Origin: Pseudomonadota bacterium
Lineage (GTDB): Bacteria > Pseudomonadota > Gammaproteobacteria > Arenicellales > UBA868
NCBI GenBank assembly: GCA_016845525.1
Contig: JAERSQ010000156.1
Location: 1-64,000 of the forward strand
DNA length: 64,000 nucleotides
Reading direction: 5' to 3'
A program made the position numbers and the translations under genes. The notes beneath the pieces are model-generated. The model was given only the letters and a program-made list of their open reading frames with translations. It made no database searches and was not told the DNA's origin. Shown piece after piece: positions 8,957-18,708 of the stretch. Numbering within the stretch: position 1 is the first letter of the stretch; every line of letters begins with the position of its first letter.

Positions 8957-9643
8957 CTAGGCCAAAAGCGATTGGGCCAGCACCAGGTCTTCCCAAGTCT
9001 TGCTTTTCGCGGCCGGTGAGCGGAGCAGGTAGGCCGGGTGGTAGGTCACCACCAGCGGCAACTGATTGAGTCTGTACTGATGCGCCTTTCCCCGAAGCTG
9101 GCTCAAGCTCTCAGCGGAGTTGAGCAGCGCCTGCGCCGCGAAACGACCCATGGCCACAATGATCTGCGGTTGAATGAGATCGATTTGCGCATGAAGGAAA
9201 GGACTGCACTCCTGTACCTCGATCCCGAAGGGGTCGCGATTGTTGGGAGGTCGACACTTCAGCACATTCGCGATATAGACGCTTTCCCGGGACAGGCCGA
9301 TGCCGAAGAGCATGGCGCTCAGCAAGGCTCCTGCTCTGCCCACGAACGGCACACCCTGCTTGTCTTCTTCTGCCCCGGGCGCTTCTCCCACGAAGAACCA
9401 ACGCGCTCCGGGTGATCCCGAACCGAATACCACCTCGCCGCGTGTCCGATGGAGTTCGCAGCGCTCGCAACGACGTGCTTGCTCAGCAAGCGAAAGAAGC
9501 CCTGGGTTCTCGTCTCCGCCTCCGACGTGTGTTCCAGACGCAAGAGAATCCGGCTCCGGTCCGCTGCGGCCACCACCGCCAGAGCCAAAACGCCATCGAA
9601 CCAGGCCCATTTCCCGCAGATAAGGCGCCTGACGATCCATCAT
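8957..9643 (-). CDS. Uracil-DNA glycosylase, family 4 (iron-sulfur type)
   Basis: Removes uracil from DNA. Motif GEAPGAEEDKQGVPFVGRAG (residues 87-106) and motif YHPAYLLRSP (201-210) define family 4. Cysteines 59, 62, 130 and 146 match the expected iron-sulfur ligands, with C-x2-C and then C-x15-C spacing. The first 45 residues are a Gly- and Ser-rich extension without recognisable fold; in some relatives this region is annotated as polymerase-related. Two adjacent ATGs begin the frame. It starts 6 bases after the leuA stop and runs in the same direction, so it may be cotranscribed with leuA. Confidence 0.93.
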   Translation of the reverse strand: MMDRQAPYLREMGLVRWRFGSGGGGRSGPEPDSLASGTHVGGGDENPGLLSLAEQARRCERCELHRTRGEVVFGSGSPGARWFFVGEAPGAEEDKQGVPFVGRAGALLSAMLFGIGLSRESVYIANVLKCRPPNNRDPFGIEVQECSPFLHAQIDLIQPQIIVAMGRFAAQALLNSAESLSQLRGKAHQYRLNQLPLVVTYHPAYLLRSPAAKSKTWEDLVLAQSLLA

Positions 9644-9649
9644 GCGGAT

Positions 9650-11197
9650 CTAGATGGTCTCACCACTTTGAGGATTGAAACGCTGCGGGCTAGTCTGAAG
9701 TTTGTTTACCCCGTTTATGTATGCCTTAACGGAAGCGACGACAATGTCGGTGTCAGCGCCCTGCCCGTTCACGACACGGCCATCCTCCTGCAGACGGACG
9801 CTCACCTCTCCTTGAGAGTCAGAGCCGGCCGTTATCGCATTGACAGAGTACAACATCAAATTTCGGTTGCCCGGAACGACTTCCTCCACCGCCTTGAACG
9901 CCGCGTCGACCAGTCCGTCCCCCTCGGCTCGGCTCGATCGTGCCTCACCTTCAACTTCAAGAGAAAGTTCCGCAATCGGAATCTCTCCAGTCTCGGAGAT
10001 CGTTTTGAGCCCCACAAATCGGATGGTCTCGTGGTCTTCCTGGGCCGCCCCCTCTCCGGCCAGCACCTGCAGGTCATCATCAAAGATCTCGTGCTTTTTA
10101 TCAGCGAGATCCTTGAAGCGACCAAATGCGGCATTGAGTTCCGCCTCGCTTGCGAACTCGATACCCAGCGCCGACATGCGCTCACGAAACGCCGTTCTCC
10201 CTGAGTGCTTTCCGAGTACGATCTGGTTTGCCGACCAACCCACATCCTCAGCACGCATAATCTCGTAGGTATCCCTTTGCTTTAGCACACCATCCTGATG
10301 AATACCGGCCTCATGGGCGAACGCATTCGCGCCGACGATGGCTTTATTGGGCTGGACAGGAAAGCCCGTCACGCTGGAAACCATCCTGCTGGCGGGGAGA
10401 ATCTGGGTGGCGTCAATCGCCGTATCACAGGAAAAGACATCCTGGCGGGTACGAACCGCCATAACGACTTCTTCCAGAGAAGCGTTCCCCGCCCGCTCCC
10501 CAAGGCCATTGATCGTGCATTCGACCTGGCGTGCTCCCGCTTGCACAGCGGCCAGCGAGTTGGCGACCGCCACGCCGAGGTCATTGTGACAGTGGACCGA
10601 GAAGACGGCTTTATCCGAATTCGGGATACGTTCCATCAGGCGACTGAACATGTCACCAAATTGGTCCGGCATGGTGTAGCCGACGGTGTCTGGGATATTT
10701 ACCGTCCGCGCACCGGCTTCGATTACCGCCTCGAAGATTCGGCAGAGAAAGTCCTCATCGGAGCGCCCCGCGTCCTCGGCCGAGAATTCAACATCGTCCA
10801 CAGCGTCTCTGGCCTGGCGAACTGCCTGCACCGCTTTTTCGAGCACATCCTCGGGCGACATCCGAAGTTTGGCCTTCATGTGGATCGGCGACGTCGCAAT
10901 AAACGTATGAATGCGCGGCGCATTGGCCTCCTTCACGGCATCAGCGGCTTTGTCGACGTCACCGGGGTTTGCCCTTGCCAATCCGCAGATGCGACTCTCG
11001 CGAATCTCTTTAGCGACCAACTTGACTGCTTGGGAGTCGCCCTCACTCGCTGCCGGAAAGCCTGCTTCAATGATATCTACCTTGAGTTTTTCCAACTGCC
11101 TTGCAATCCGAATCTTCTCCGCTGCCGTCATTGACGCGCCTGGGCTCTGTTCCCCGTCGCGCAAAGTGGTGTCGAAAATATATAGCCGGTCGTTCAT
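9650..11197 (-). CDS. leuA: 2-isopropylmalate synthase
   Basis: First committed step of leucine synthesis: condenses acetyl-CoA with 2-ketoisovalerate. The 515 residues start with the DRE-TIM metallolyase signature [16 protein letters not shown]. The metal ligands are in the [13 protein letters not shown] segment, and the C-terminal LeuA allosteric domain (about 390-515) binds leucine for feedback inhibition. The ATG has a GGAG ribosome site. Upstream is a strong sigma-70 promoter (11411-11439) and a leucine-rich leader ORF (11291-11404), which suggests attenuation. It lies downstream of the ilvIHC-psd-pssA unit, a common gammaproteobacterial arrangement. Confidence 0.97.
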   Translation of the reverse strand: MNDRLYIFDTTLRDGEQSPGASMTAAEKIRIARQLEKLKVDIIEAGFPAASEGDSQAVKLVAKEIRESRICGLARANPGDVDKAADAVKEANAPRIHTFIATSPIHMKAKLRMSPEDVLEKAVQAVRQARDAVDDVEFSAEDAGRSDEDFLCRIFEAVIEAGARTVNIPDTVGYTMPDQFGDMFSRLMERIPNSDKAVFSVHCHNDLGVAVANSLAAVQAGARQVECTINGLGERAGNASLEEVVMAVRTRQDVFSCDTAIDATQILPASRMVSSVTGFPVQPNKAIVGANAFAHEAGIHQDGVLKQRDTYEIMRAEDVGWSANQIVLGKHSGRTAFRERMSALGIEFASEAELNAAFGRFKDLADKKHEIFDDDLQVLAGEGAAQEDHETIRFVGLKTISETGEIPIAELSLEVEGEARSSRAEGDGLVDAAFKAVEEVVPGNRNLMLYSVNAITAGSDSQGEVSVRLQEDGRVVNGQGADTDIVVASVKAYINGVNKLQTSPQRFNPQSGETI

Positions 11198-11247
11198 GCT
11201 TGTTCTCCGCGAATCAAGACTTGTGAAATTACCTTACCTTCCCTTTC

Positions 11248-11290
11248 AGGAGGGCAAAAAAATAGGTTCGGTGTATTAGGGGGGTGAAGT
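11248..11290 (-). promoter_or_regulatory. leuA leader region between leader stop and leuA
   Basis: In RNA sense, the stretch after the leader stop is rich in C and nearly free of G, and ends in a run of seven U (11256-11262). It is followed by CCCUCCU (about 11248-11254), which could pair with purine-rich sequence nearer leuA. I do not find a GC-rich hairpin directly before the U run, so a classical intrinsic attenuator is not demonstrated. A Rho-dependent or translational mechanism would also fit. Confidence 0.3.
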
Positions 11291-11404
11291 TTATAGCGCC
11301 GGCAGGCGCAGCAGGCCTAGCAGGCTGCAAGGCAGCCCGGCCAGCGGGTGTCCGGCGAGGCTGGAGCCGGAGCGAAGGTCAAAAAGGGATCGAATCGACA
11401 TCAT
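11291..11404 (-). CDS. Putative leucine-rich leader peptide of leuA
   Basis: A 37-codon frame that starts ATGATG and ends TAA, about 95 bases before leuA. Eleven of the 37 residues are leucine, and 8 of the last 17, including CTG CTA at codons 28-29 and CTG CTG at 31-32. A perfect 6-bp hairpin (GGCTGC/GCAGCC, 11323-11337) lies within these codons. Leader peptides rich in the regulated amino acid control leu operons by attenuation in proteobacteria. The predicted transcription start falls on the first base of the first ATG, so the peptide would be translated from a leaderless mRNA; no ribosome site is visible. Chance leucine richness in GC-rich DNA is the main alternative. Confidence 0.55.
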   Translation of the reverse strand: MMSIRSLFDLRSGSSLAGHPLAGLPCSLLGLLRLPAL

Positions 11405-11410
11405 CGTCAG

Positions 11411-11439
11411 AGTATAGCGCTGGTCGGAGTGCCTGGCAA
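11411..11439 (-). promoter_or_regulatory. Sigma-70 promoter of leuA
   Basis: On the minus strand, TTGCCA (11434-11439) and TATACT (11411-11416) are exactly 17 bases apart. The two boxes match consensus at 5 of 6 positions each. The predicted start is near 11404-11405, at the first codon of the leader ORF. Confidence 0.65.
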
Positions 11440-11461
11440 AATGCCGCCCCCCGTTTGGTTT

Positions 11462-12295
11462 CTAGTCTGAGGGGCCTGCCGCAGACTCATTAGGCTTTTG
11501 GGTCGAATCTGCGTCGTCCGCCGCATCTGCCTCGTCCGGACCCTGAAACACACTTTGCCCATCCTTCCGATTAAGCGCCCAACTCACCGCGCCAGACGCG
11601 GCATAGACGAAAAAAATCGCGAGGAGAACTGCCGGAGGATCGAAGGAGATTAATACGAAGACCAGCACAAGGACGAGCACCGCCACAAACGGGACTCGAT
11701 GCTTCAGATCCAGATCTTTGAAGCTGCGATATGGCATCGCACTGACCATGGCGAAAGCGAGCAGCCCCATCAGGATGAACCCGGCCACGGTGAAGGACGT
11801 GCCTGTGAGCGCATAACTCTCCGCAGTCCATACCGCCGCTGCCAGCAGCACTGCGGCGGCAGGACACGGCAATCCTTGAAAATAGCGCTTGCTGGGAACC
11901 TCCTGCGTGTTGAACCGGGCCAAACGCAGTGCGGTCGTTGCGACATAAGTGAAGGCGACGAGCCAACCCGCCTTTCCCAGCGATTGGAGGCCCCACTCGA
12001 AAAGGATCAAAGCCGGTGCCAAGCCAAACGCCACCAGATCAACGAGTGAATCGTATTCTTTGCCAAAGTCACTTGCGGTATTGGTCATGCGGGCGACGCG
12101 CCCATCGAGCATGTCGAGCACAGCCGCCACGATGACAGCTATTGCCGCATTGCCGAAGTTTCCAACCGTCGACTGGATAATCGCATAGAACGCAGCGAAC
12201 AGACTGGCCGTTGTAAAAAGATTAGGCAGGATGTAGATGCCTTTGGGGCGCTTGTCGCGCTGGTCCAATGCGGTGACCTTGTTCAGCTTGGACAT
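11462..12295 (-). CDS. pssA: CDP-diacylglycerol-serine O-phosphatidyltransferase
   Basis: Inner-membrane enzyme that makes phosphatidylserine from CDP-diacylglycerol and serine. The CDP-alcohol phosphotransferase signature is complete: DGRVAR, then G and two spaced Asp residues (DFGKEYDSLVD). Several hydrophobic helices follow, and the last 35 residues are acidic and polar. The 277-residue protein belongs to the integral-membrane type II family, unlike the peripheral enteric PssA. It starts one base after the psd stop, so product and next enzyme are encoded together. Confidence 0.95.
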   Translation of the reverse strand: MSKLNKVTALDQRDKRPKGIYILPNLFTTASLFAAFYAIIQSTVGNFGNAAIAVIVAAVLDMLDGRVARMTNTASDFGKEYDSLVDLVAFGLAPALILFEWGLQSLGKAGWLVAFTYVATTALRLARFNTQEVPSKRYFQGLPCPAAAVLLAAAVWTAESYALTGTSFTVAGFILMGLLAFAMVSAMPYRSFKDLDLKHRVPFVAVLVLVLVFVLISFDPPAVLLAIFFVYAASGAVSWALNRKDGQSVFQGPDEADAADDADSTQKPNESAAGPSD

Positions 12296-12296
12296 A

Positions 12297-12944
12297 CTAG
12301 CTGGGGCTCTGTTTTAGCCGGGCGATAATATCACTCCCCGATAGGACCCATTTTCCCGCCTTTGCGACAATCTCTGAATCCGCGGGCAGGTAAACATCGA
12401 CCCTGGATCCAAAGCGGATAAAGCCGTAGCGCTCTCCAAGAGCAACTTCGTCACCGATGTCGACGTAGGTCAGGATGCGGCGTGCCACCAGACCCGCAAT
12501 CTGGACGCAACTGACGAGTGCCCCCTCTTTGTTCCTGATCTGCAAGGCACAACGCTCGTTTTGGGACGATGCCTTCTCGAGCTCGGCGTTCAGGAAACGG
12601 CCTGCGTGATATTGGTGCCCGACGATCTCGCCGGCGAGCGGTATCCGGTTCGAATGAACAGAAAAAATATTCATGAAGATACTGATTCGCGTGCTCGGAT
12701 CTCCTGAAAACGGATCGACAGTGGGTTGGATGCTGACCACTCGGCCGTGGGCGGGCGATACCACTGCACCCGGCGACTCCGGAATAGTGCGGGGCGGGTC
12801 ACGAAAGAATTGGATAACCAGGATCGCAATCAGCCAAAAAGGCGCGGCAACCCACAGACCCCCCAAAGCATGAGCCAATCCCGCAATCGCGACGGCAATT
12901 ACGATTCGACTCCATCCCTCGCGGGCGATAATCGGGTGCGTCAT
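12297..12944 (-). CDS. psd: Phosphatidylserine decarboxylase, short form
   Basis: Converts phosphatidylserine to phosphatidylethanolamine. This is the short proenzyme type: an N-terminal hydrophobic segment (about residues 15-45), a VSPAHGRV segment, and the self-cleavage site RFGSRVD, where the serine (residue 180) becomes the pyruvoyl group. I start at the ATG at 12942-12944 (215 residues); an in-frame start 12 codons upstream is less likely because it falls closer to ilvC without a better site. It lies between ilvC and pssA, as in many gamma- and betaproteobacteria. Confidence 0.93.
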   Translation of the reverse strand: MTHPIIAREGWSRIVIAVAIAGLAHALGGLWVAAPFWLIAILVIQFFRDPPRTIPESPGAVVSPAHGRVVSIQPTVDPFSGDPSTRISIFMNIFSVHSNRIPLAGEIVGHQYHAGRFLNAELEKASSQNERCALQIRNKEGALVSCVQIAGLVARRILTYVDIGDEVALGERYGFIRFGSRVDVYLPADSEIVAKAGKWVLSGSDIIARLKQSPS

Positions 12945-12986
12945 GGTATCGGTCCGGCCGCCCTGCCTCGACAGGTGCAATCGGAA

Positions 12987-14036
<1,050 letters not shown>

Positions 14037-14063
14037 TTAAGAGAAAAGACTCTAGCGTTGTCG

Positions 14064-14555
14064 CTACAATCTGAGGGACCGTTCCCCGCGTGCAATTCCC
14101 GACACACCCGAACGCACGACTTCGAGGATATCGGCAGCCGGCATTGCAGCCAGGAATGCGTCCAGTTTGTCCCCGGGGCCCGTTAGCTCAATCGTGTAGG
14201 TTTCACCGTCAACGTCAATGATTCGACCCCGGAAGATATCGACGAGGCGTTTAATTTCCTCTCGTGCGACCCCTTCCGCCGCCACCTTAAGCAGCATTAA
14301 CTCGCGCTCAATGTGACGCCCTTCTGTCAGATCCATCAATCGGACTACATCGATCAGTTTGTTAAGTTGCTTGGTGATCTGTTCGATAATCTGTTCAGAC
14401 CCGTGGGTGACAATCGTCATCCTTGAGAGCGAATCGTCATCTGTCGGTGCCACTGTCAGAGATTCGATGTTGTAGCCGCGCGCCGAGAAGAGCCCCGCAA
14501 TCCGGGAAAGCGCTCCGGGCTCGTTTTCGACGAGCAGAGAAATGATTCGGCGCAT
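14064..14555 (-). CDS. ilvH: Acetolactate synthase, small regulatory subunit
   Basis: Regulatory subunit that confers valine sensitivity on the large subunit. The 163-residue protein has the N-terminal ACT domain (RRIISLLVENEPGALSRIAGLFSARGYNI), where valine binds at the helix-strand glycine turn, and the C-terminal domain typical of the family. It begins 3 bases after the ilvI stop, so the two subunits are made together. Confidence 0.97.
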   Translation of the reverse strand: MRRIISLLVENEPGALSRIAGLFSARGYNIESLTVAPTDDDSLSRMTIVTHGSEQIIEQITKQLNKLIDVVRLMDLTEGRHIERELMLLKVAAEGVAREEIKRLVDIFRGRIIDVDGETYTIELTGPGDKLDAFLAAMPAADILEVVRSGVSGIARGERSLRL

Positions 14556-14558
14556 ACC

Positions 14559-16295
14559 TTACGCGAGCTCCCTTTCCGCCGGAGCAGAGCCATCCGGTAA
14601 CGGCTTCAGCACCATCTCGTTATGGCCGGCACCCGCTGCGATCATCGGGTACACGTTTTCGGTCTGATCGGTCACAAAGTCGAGGAAAACCAGTTGATCT
14701 TTCTGTGCGAAGGCATCGCGCAACGCCCCTTCGACGTCTCCGGGCCTCTCAACACGGATGCCCGTGTGGCCGAAACTGGACGCCAATTCCACAAAGTCTG
14801 GAAGCGAATCCATATAGGAGTGTGAGTAGCGGCGGTCATAAAAGAACTCCTGCCACTGGCGGACCATCCCCATGTAGCGGTTGTTCAGGTTAATAATTTT
14901 AATCGGCAGGTCGTATTGCCTGCAGGTGGATAATTCCTGAATGCACATGATGATGCTGGCTTCTCCCGTGACACAGGCGACCGCGGCCTCCGGGTGAGCG
15001 AGCTGGACGCCCATAGCGGACGGCAGTCCAAAGCCCATCGTACCCAAGCCCCCGGAATTAATCCAGCGCCGGGGCTTATTGAAGCCGTAGTACTGGGCCG
15101 CCCACATCTGATGCTGCCCAACATCCGAAGTGACATAAGCGTCACCCAGGGTCACCTCATGTAACTTCTGGACCACAAACTGCGGCTTGATCACCTCATC
15201 ACTGGCGTCATACCCGAGCGAATCGCGGCCGCGCCACGTGTCAATCTGCTCCCACCATTGCCCGAGGCTGTCTGTGTCCTGCTCCACGCTGGTATGGTCA
15301 AGTACATCAAGCAGTTGCTCCAGTGCAGCTCCAGCATCCCCGACGATGGGGACCTCAACAGAAACGTTCTTGCCGATTGACGCGGGGTCTATGTCGATAT
15401 GGATAATTTTGGCATTCGGTGAGAACTTCTTCAGATCACCTGTCACCCGGTCGTCAAAACGAGCGCCCACCGCGAGCATGACATCGCATTCGTACATCGC
15501 CATGTTCGCTTCGTAGGTACCGTGCATCCCCAGCATCCCCAGAAATCTCGGGTGGTCGGATGCCAAGGCGCCCAGGCCCATGAGCGTGTTCGTGCAGGGA
15601 TGGCCGAGTCGCTCTACCAAAGTCGTCAGTTGTTTCGCCGCCCCCGACAGCACCACCCCGCCGCCGGTATAGATAATGGGTTTGCGAGCCCGCAACAGCA
15701 AAGAGGCCGCTCGCGAAATCTGTTTGGCATGCGCTTTGTGCGCTGGCGCGTAGGAGCGGATCCGGACGTTTTTCGGGTAACTGTAATTCGTCGTATGCGC
15801 CGTCACGTCCTTCGGTATATCCACTACGACGGGACCCGGCCTACCCGAATTCGCAATAAAGAACGCCTTCTTCATTGTGGCAGCGAGATCGTTTACATCC
15901 CTGACCAGGAAATTGTGTTTCACACACGGTCGCGTGATTCCTACGGTGTCGACCTCCTGAAAGGCATCGTCCCCGATCAGATGAGTTGGGACCTGGCCCG
16001 TCAGAATGACCATCGGGATTGAATCCATATACGCCGTCGCAATTCCCGTCACGGCGTTGGTGACGCCTGGGCCCGAAGTCACCAGCACAACGCCGGTTTT
16101 ACCGGTGGCCCGAGCATACCCATCGGCCGCATGAGTCGCGGCCTGTTCGTGTCTTACCAGGATATGACGCACATCTTCCTGGCTATAGAACGCGTCGTAA
16201 ATGTGAAGCGCCGCGCCTCCGGGATAACCGAAAACCAATTCGACGCCTTCATCTTTTAAGCTTTGGACGACAATCTGCGCGCCGGTCAGCTCCAT
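14559..16295 (-). CDS. ilvI: Acetolactate synthase, large catalytic subunit
   Basis: Thiamine diphosphate and FAD enzyme that condenses pyruvate into acetolactate. It has the catalytic Glu region in GYPGGAALHIYD and VRHEQAATHAADGYARATG, and the C-terminal ThDP motif that begins near VTGEASIIMCIQEL (GEAS replaces the common GDGS) and ends in NLNNRYMGMVRQWQ. The ATG at 16293-16295 has a GAGG site; an upstream TTG in frame does not. It is the first gene of ilvI-ilvH-ilvC-psd-pssA, behind a promoter at 16361-16390. Confidence 0.96.
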   Translation of the reverse strand: MELTGAQIVVQSLKDEGVELVFGYPGGAALHIYDAFYSQEDVRHILVRHEQAATHAADGYARATGKTGVVLVTSGPGVTNAVTGIATAYMDSIPMVILTGQVPTHLIGDDAFQEVDTVGITRPCVKHNFLVRDVNDLAATMKKAFFIANSGRPGPVVVDIPKDVTAHTTNYSYPKNVRIRSYAPAHKAHAKQISRAASLLLRARKPIIYTGGGVVLSGAAKQLTTLVERLGHPCTNTLMGLGALASDHPRFLGMLGMHGTYEANMAMYECDVMLAVGARFDDRVTGDLKKFSPNAKIIHIDIDPASIGKNVSVEVPIVGDAGAALEQLLDVLDHTSVEQDTDSLGQWWEQIDTWRGRDSLGYDASDEVIKPQFVVQKLHEVTLGDAYVTSDVGQHQMWAAQYYGFNKPRRWINSGGLGTMGFGLPSAMGVQLAHPEAAVACVTGEASIIMCIQELSTCRQYDLPIKIINLNNRYMGMVRQWQEFFYDRRYSHSYMDSLPDFVELASSFGHTGIRVERPGDVEGALRDAFAQKDQLVFLDFVTDQTENVYPMIAAGAGHNEMVLKPLPDGSAPAERELA

Positions 16296-16360
16296 TAGCA
16301 AACCTCGATAAGGGTTGGGTGATCAAGATTCCCTGGGAACAGACAGGAATCAAACCAGAA

Positions 16361-16390
16361 AGTATAAACAGTTCTCCGGTAGGATGTAAA
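16361..16390 (-). promoter_or_regulatory. Candidate promoter of the ilvIHC-psd-pssA operon
   Basis: On the minus strand, TTTACA (16385-16390, 5 of 6 matches) and TATACT (16361-16366, 5 of 6) are separated by 18 bases. The 58-base leader contains an inverted repeat (GATTCC/GGAATC, 16327-16351) but no leader ORF, in contrast to leuA. Confidence 0.5.
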
Positions 16391-16391
16391 T

Positions 16392-17846
16392 TCAGCGGCG
16401 ACGCCAAGAGGTGGAGCCATCAGGACGATCTTCAAGGGTGACGCCCATTTCCTCAAGTTGTGTCCGCACTTCATCAGAGAGCTGAAAGTCTTTATCCTGT
16501 CGCGCCCGTCGCCTCTTTTCGATCAACGTTTCGATCAAGACATCCCTGTCTGAGGAGGCCGTCTCGGCCGCTTCAGTTGATCCTTCCCGCACTCCGCCGA
16601 TGCCGAGAATGGTCGCGGGCTCCTGATAAAGCAACCCAAGTCGTCCGCCAAGCTGCTCTAGCTGATTTGCGAGAACCTTGGCCTCGGGCCCCGCACCGGC
16701 CTCGATTGCTCGGTTAATCTCTCTGACGAGATCAAATAAAACTGCAATCGCCGAAGGTGTATTGAAATCATCTTCCAGCGCCTTATCGAACGCTGCCCCG
16801 AATCCATTGTCGGCTTCAGCGCCTGCATGCGTTGTGCTGGATTGCTCCCGCGCCCGAAACAGAGCGCTATACAGTCGCTCAAGCCCGGACCTTGCCTGAT
16901 CCATGACGTCTGTCGAGAAGTTCAGGGGGCTTCTGTAGTGACTCAGAAGCACGAGAAACCGTATCACCTCTCCGGCACGGGCGGGATCGTCGTCCTGGCC
17001 GACCAGGTCCCGAATCGTAAAGAAATTGCCCAACGATTTTGACATTTTCTCTTCATCAATCTGGACGAAGCCGTTGTGCATCCAGGTGTTTACAAACCGG
17101 CATCCGGTTGCGCCTTCCGTCTGGGCGATTTCATTTTCGTGATGTGGAAAGCGAAGATCCATGCCCCCGCCGTGAATGTCGAAATGTTCACCCAGGCATC
17201 TGGTTGACATAGCCGAACACTCGATATGCCAGCCCGGCCGACCCTCCCCCCACGGCGAATCCCACATCGGCTCTCCGGGCTTGGCGCGCTTCCACAACAC
17301 AAAATCGAGCGGATCATCCTTCGCCTCATCTTTTTCGACGCGGGCACCTGCCAGGAGATCGTCTAGAGAGCGTCCTGAGAGTTGTCCATAGGCTTCAAAT
17401 TCGCGCACCCGAAAATACACATCCCCGTTTCCCCCCTGATAGGCCAGGCCTCGCTGCTCCAGTTTCCGGGTGAGCTCGATAATCTCGGCGATGTGACCCG
17501 TGGCACGGGGTTCCTGGTCTGGCGGGGCCACATTCAGTATTTCCTCATCCTGGTGCATCGCGTCTATGAAGCGCTCTGTGAGATGCCGAAACGGCTCGCC
17601 GATTTCTGTCGCGCGCGCAATAATCTTGTCGTCTATGTCGGTAATATTGCGGACATATTCGACATCGTAGCCCCAGGCTCTTAAAACCCGGACCACCATA
17701 TCAAACACCACCAGAACCCGGGCGTGACCCAGGTGACAAAAATCGTAGACCGTCATCCCGCAGACGTACATCCCAACCCGGCCTGGGGTTAAGGGCTCAA
17801 AACGCTCTTTTCTGCGCGTAAAACTGTTGTAGATTTGAAGGGCCAT
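16392..17846 (-). CDS. cysS: Cysteinyl-tRNA synthetase
   Basis: Charges tRNA-Cys. The 484-residue class I synthetase has the HIGH-like motif HLGHARV near residue 37, the zinc-site cysteines (C28 in [11 protein letters not shown] and C in WHIECSAM), HHENEIAQ and the KMSKSLGNF motif. The C-terminal DALR-type and anticodon regions end in a basic tail. The start at 17844-17846 has a strong GAGGAG site. lpxH is divergent, with starts so close that the two promoters must overlap. Confidence 0.97.
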   Translation of the reverse strand: MALQIYNSFTRRKERFEPLTPGRVGMYVCGMTVYDFCHLGHARVLVVFDMVVRVLRAWGYDVEYVRNITDIDDKIIARATEIGEPFRHLTERFIDAMHQDEEILNVAPPDQEPRATGHIAEIIELTRKLEQRGLAYQGGNGDVYFRVREFEAYGQLSGRSLDDLLAGARVEKDEAKDDPLDFVLWKRAKPGEPMWDSPWGEGRPGWHIECSAMSTRCLGEHFDIHGGGMDLRFPHHENEIAQTEGATGCRFVNTWMHNGFVQIDEEKMSKSLGNFFTIRDLVGQDDDPARAGEVIRFLVLLSHYRSPLNFSTDVMDQARSGLERLYSALFRAREQSSTTHAGAEADNGFGAAFDKALEDDFNTPSAIAVLFDLVREINRAIEAGAGPEAKVLANQLEQLGGRLGLLYQEPATILGIGGVREGSTEAAETASSDRDVLIETLIEKRRRARQDKDFQLSDEVRTQLEEMGVTLEDRPDGSTSWRRR

Positions 17847-17883
17847 GCAACATACTCCTCAGCGGGTGGCGAATGTTAACCAA

Positions 17884-18690
17884 ATGCAGGATATTCTCCA
17901 ACTCAGCGCGGCGTCAGATTTAGAGATACCCCCCCAAAACCGCCCGGAACGTATTTTGATCCACTTAATTTCCGACCTACACCTGAGCCCGGATCGTCCA
18001 GAACTGCTCAGTCAATTCAATAGGTTTGCCGGCACACTCTCTGCCGGAGATGATCTGTATATTCTCGGAGATCTTTTCGAATACTGGCTTGGTGATGACG
18101 CCGTCCAATTCCTCGGTCATGGCGCCGTTGAACAGCTCTTGATCTCGTTGTCTGGACGCGGGACCCAGATCTTCTTTCTTTCAGGCAATCGAGACTTTCT
18201 TCTTGGGCAACATTTTGCCGATCGCTGTGGGATAGAGCTCATCTCGGACGAGCATGTTATCCAGGTGGGGAGTCGCCGTGTCCTGCTGATGCACGGGGAC
18301 AGTTTGTGCACAGACGATCTCCCCCACCAGGCATTCAGGAAGTTGGTTAGGTCCGCAGATTGGCAGAGGACATTTTTGGATAAGTCCGTCGCTGAGCGTG
18401 ACGGGTTGGCCAAACTGGCGCGCTATCGCAGCCAGGATGACAAGGCTCAGAAAACGATGGAGATCATGGATGTAAACCAGCAAGCCGTGGAACAGGTCAT
18501 GCACTCGCATGGCGTGGATACCCTGATCCACGGTCACACGCATCGGCCGGCCATCCATCGATGGGATTCCCCTCATACCGCCCACCGCATCGTGCTGGGA
18601 GACTGGACGCCTGAGCCCAGTTGGATTCAACTGAGCGCAGCCGGAGCAGAACTCGCGTTCTCAGGGAATCTGCAGCGACTCGATTTTTAA
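17884..18690 (+). CDS. lpxH: UDP-2,3-diacylglucosamine diphosphatase
   Basis: Peripheral membrane enzyme of lipid A synthesis. The metallophosphoesterase motifs are complete and in order: SDLHL, GDLFEYWLG, GNRDFLLG, MHGDSLC and HGHTHRP. The start is uncertain. An in-frame ATG lies at 17884 without a ribosome site. A TTG at 17956 has GGAA upstream and gives 244 residues, nearly the 240 of E. coli LpxH, so it may be the true start. An ATG at 17845 overlaps the cysS start and is unlikely. It converges on purF. Confidence 0.93.
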   Translation: MQDILQLSAASDLEIPPQNRPERILIHLISDLHLSPDRPELLSQFNRFAGTLSAGDDLYILGDLFEYWLGDDAVQFLGHGAVEQLLISLSGRGTQIFFLSGNRDFLLGQHFADRCGIELISDEHVIQVGSRRVLLMHGDSLCTDDLPHQAFRKLVRSADWQRTFLDKSVAERDGLAKLARYRSQDDKAQKTMEIMDVNQQAVEQVMHSHGVDTLIHGHTHRPAIHRWDSPHTAHRIVLGDWTPEPSWIQLSAAGAELAFSGNLQRLDF

Positions 18691-18708
18691 CGAAATCCGA
18701 GTTCGCGA

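Noticed and set aside
9449-11134. Two long plus-strand frames (about 250 and 278 codons) antisense to leuA and the glycosylase gene
   Set aside because: Both mirror strongly supported minus-strand genes and show no family motif of their own.
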